This document shows, piece after piece, positions 62,832 to 64,000 of a stretch of DNA of 64,000 nucleotides. The notes beneath the pieces were generated by a model, which was not told where the DNA came from, ran no database searches, and saw nothing but the letters and a program-made list of their open reading frames with translations. The translations under genes and the position numbers were made by a program. How positions within the stretch are numbered: position 1 is the stretch's first letter; each line of letters starts with the position of its first letter. The stretch is from Candidatus Methanoperedens sp. GTDB lineage: Archaea; Halobacteriota; Methanosarcinia; Methanosarcinales; Methanoperedenaceae. Location: positions 1 to 64,000 of the forward strand of contig JAPZAS010000032.1 in assembly GCA_027460525.1 (NCBI GenBank), in the 5' to 3' direction.

Positions 62832-64000
62832 ATGACACTTGAAGAGGCTGTCAAAAATAATCCCCATCTTGGGAAATACCTCCGTGAATTCCAGGAAAAA
62901 AACGGCACGATACCAGAGTTTGTTCCGCAGCTCTCAAGGGATATAGATAAGAAAAACGTTAATGCGATTTATCCTGTGGGAGACCCGATTTTCATTCATA
63001 TTTACGGAACCCCAAAAGCCCCTGCTATTTATTATTCGATAGAACCTGAGATGACAGAGGTCGAAAAAAGCAAATATGAAGAAATTTTAGGCATAATTCT
63101 GAAAAAAACACCGCAAGAACCTGCAGCAGAAAACTCGGAAAAACTCAGAGAACATTTCAGGAGGCTTCTTGAAAAAATAACTGTTATAGGAGAAAATATA
63201 AGAGACAAGGAGAAAGTTGCATTAACAGAAGAGCAGTTTAAAAAAATCAAATATTTTATCGACAGGAATGTAGTAGGTCACGGTATAATCGAACCCATTA
63301 TTCGCGACCCTTATCTCGAAGATATTAATAATATAGGCAAGCAAAATATATTCGTGGTGCATAAAATTTTTGGCATGATGGAGACGAACATTTTTTTTCC
63401 GTCGGATGATGAACTTGATGAATGGATGAGGGTGATGAGTGAGCGCATTGGAAGACCTGTGAGTGATTTCAGACCAATCGCGGATGGCGCTTTGCCCGAC
63501 GGTTCCCGTATCAATATAATCTACAGCCGCGAAGTAAGCAGGCGTGGCAGCTCGTTTACCATGAGAAAGTTCAATGCCATTCCAACAAGCGTGACGCAGC
63601 TCATAAAATGGGGCAGCATCAGTGCAGAGATAGGGGCTTACCTCTGGCTTTGTCTTGAAAACGGCATGAACGTCTTCGTGAGTGGTGAGACAGCCAGTGG
63701 AAAGACAACGGCACTTAATTCCATACTGCCCTTTATAGATTCAAAGGGCAAAATATACAGCGTCGAGGACACAGCCGAGGTCATTTCCCCGCAGGCAGTG
63801 TGGCAGCAGATGATTACCCGTGAGACAGGTCCGAAAAATTCGCAGGTGGATATGTTCTCGCTGCTGAAGCTGGCTCTTCGGTCGCGTCCTACTTACGTAA
63901 TCGTAGGTGAAATCAGGGGCGTAGAGGGAGCGGTGGCATTCCAGGCGATGCAGGCTGGTAATTCTGTCATGGCAACATTCCACGCCTCGTCTGTAAAGAA
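62832..64000 (+). CDS. Archaellum-type ATPase ArlI (FlaI), copy 2, cut by window end
   Basis: Starts at ATG 62832 (MTLEEAVKNNPHLGKYLREF) and is open to the window end, about 389 residues. It aligns with copy 1 throughout: NAIYPVGDPIFIHIYG, IRDPYLEDINNIG, MSERIGRPVSDFRPIADGALPDGSRI, Walker A GETASGKTTALN, Walker B RPTYVIVGEIRG and TFHASSVKK. The core is better conserved than the N-domain, where this copy has a Lys/Glu-rich stretch. A complete active site argues against a decaying duplicate. ArlJ is expected beyond the window. Confidence 0.9.
   Translation, partial: MTLEEAVKNNPHLGKYLREFQEKNGTIPEFVPQLSRDIDKKNVNAIYPVGDPIFIHIYGTPKAPAIYYSIEPEMTEVEKSKYEEILGIILKKTPQEPAAENSEKLREHFRRLLEKITVIGENIRDKEKVALTEEQFKKIKYFIDRNVVGHGIIEPIIRDPYLEDINNIGKQNIFVVHKIFGMMETNIFFPSDDELDEWMRVMSERIGRPVSDFRPIADGALPDGSRINIIYSREVSRRGSSFTMRKFNAIPTSVTQLIKWGSISAEIGAYLWLCLENGMNVFVSGETASGKTTALNSILPFIDSKGKIYSVEDTAEVISPQAVWQQMITRETGPKNSQVDMFSLLKLALRSRPTYVIVGEIRGVEGAVAFQAMQAGNSVMATFHASSVK

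Overview
The window is a contig from a euryarchaeon of the methanogen/ANME type, most plausibly in the Methanosarcinales and possibly the Methanoperedens (ANME-2d) line. The strongest indicators are Mmp10 (arginine methylation of methyl-coenzyme M reductase), Sep-tRNA:Cys-tRNA synthase (SepCysS), an NrpR nitrogen regulator lacking its DNA-binding domain, archaeal-only families (DUF1786, DUF2150, DUF2227, DUF5371, DUF5611), an S-layer duplication-domain protein, leucyl- and valyl-tRNA synthetases of archaeal type, and an archaellum operon. The genus is an inference. The first ~107 bases do not belong to this genome: they encode, on the minus strand, a piece of an alphaproteobacterial glutathione synthetase (gshB) in GC-rich DNA, so the contig start looks chimeric.

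Layout. 1-5.5 kb: gshB fragment, 5'-truncated S-layer-related protein, tRNA-Ser(GCU), DUF1786, zinc-ribbon proteins, purE, a DUF5371 pair and an FAH-family hydrolase. 5.6-13.1 kb: glycosyltransferase, HerA-like ATPase, DUF2298 membrane protein, leuS. 13.1-18.9 kb: a compact signalling operon of roadblock protein, double KaiC-like ATPase, two small membrane proteins, PAS histidine kinase, receiver protein and DUF2150. 19-24.5 kb: methyltransferases including rlmE, a CMD protein, mmp10, and a divergent U32-family cluster. 24.5-33.1 kb: mostly single enzymes (PLD-like nuclease, phosphoesterase, UPF0173 hydrolase, LeuA-superfamily synthase), XRE-CBS regulator, SepCysS, DUF169. 33.1-48.8 kb: YdjM-type membrane protein, valS, clpB, twin lipid- or membrane-anchored proteins, hemB, NrpR, antiporter, DUF98 protein, DJ-1/PfpI protein, and toxin-antitoxin genes. 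48.8-54.7 kb: minus-strand biosynthetic run of M42 peptidase, leuA-type synthase, ilvB, ilvN and carA. 54.8-64 kb: an archaellum locus with membrane protein, winged-helix protein, archaellin, two ArlF/G-like proteins carrying large inserted domains, an ArlF-like/FN3 fusion, ArlG, ArlH, and two tandem ArlI ATPases, the second cut by the window end.

The most interesting signal is non-coding. A 23-bp partly palindromic element with 15 invariant positions lies just upstream of five genes: archaellin, both insert-bearing ArlF/G-like genes, the roadblock gene that heads the KaiC/kinase operon, and the DUF5371 gene. Its position over or next to the predicted transcription start suggests one regulator that links archaellum production to the roadblock-KaiC-kinase system. 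The archaellum locus is itself unusual: duplicated motor ATPase, enlarged stator-type proteins, and no recognisable ArlC/D/E in the visible part.
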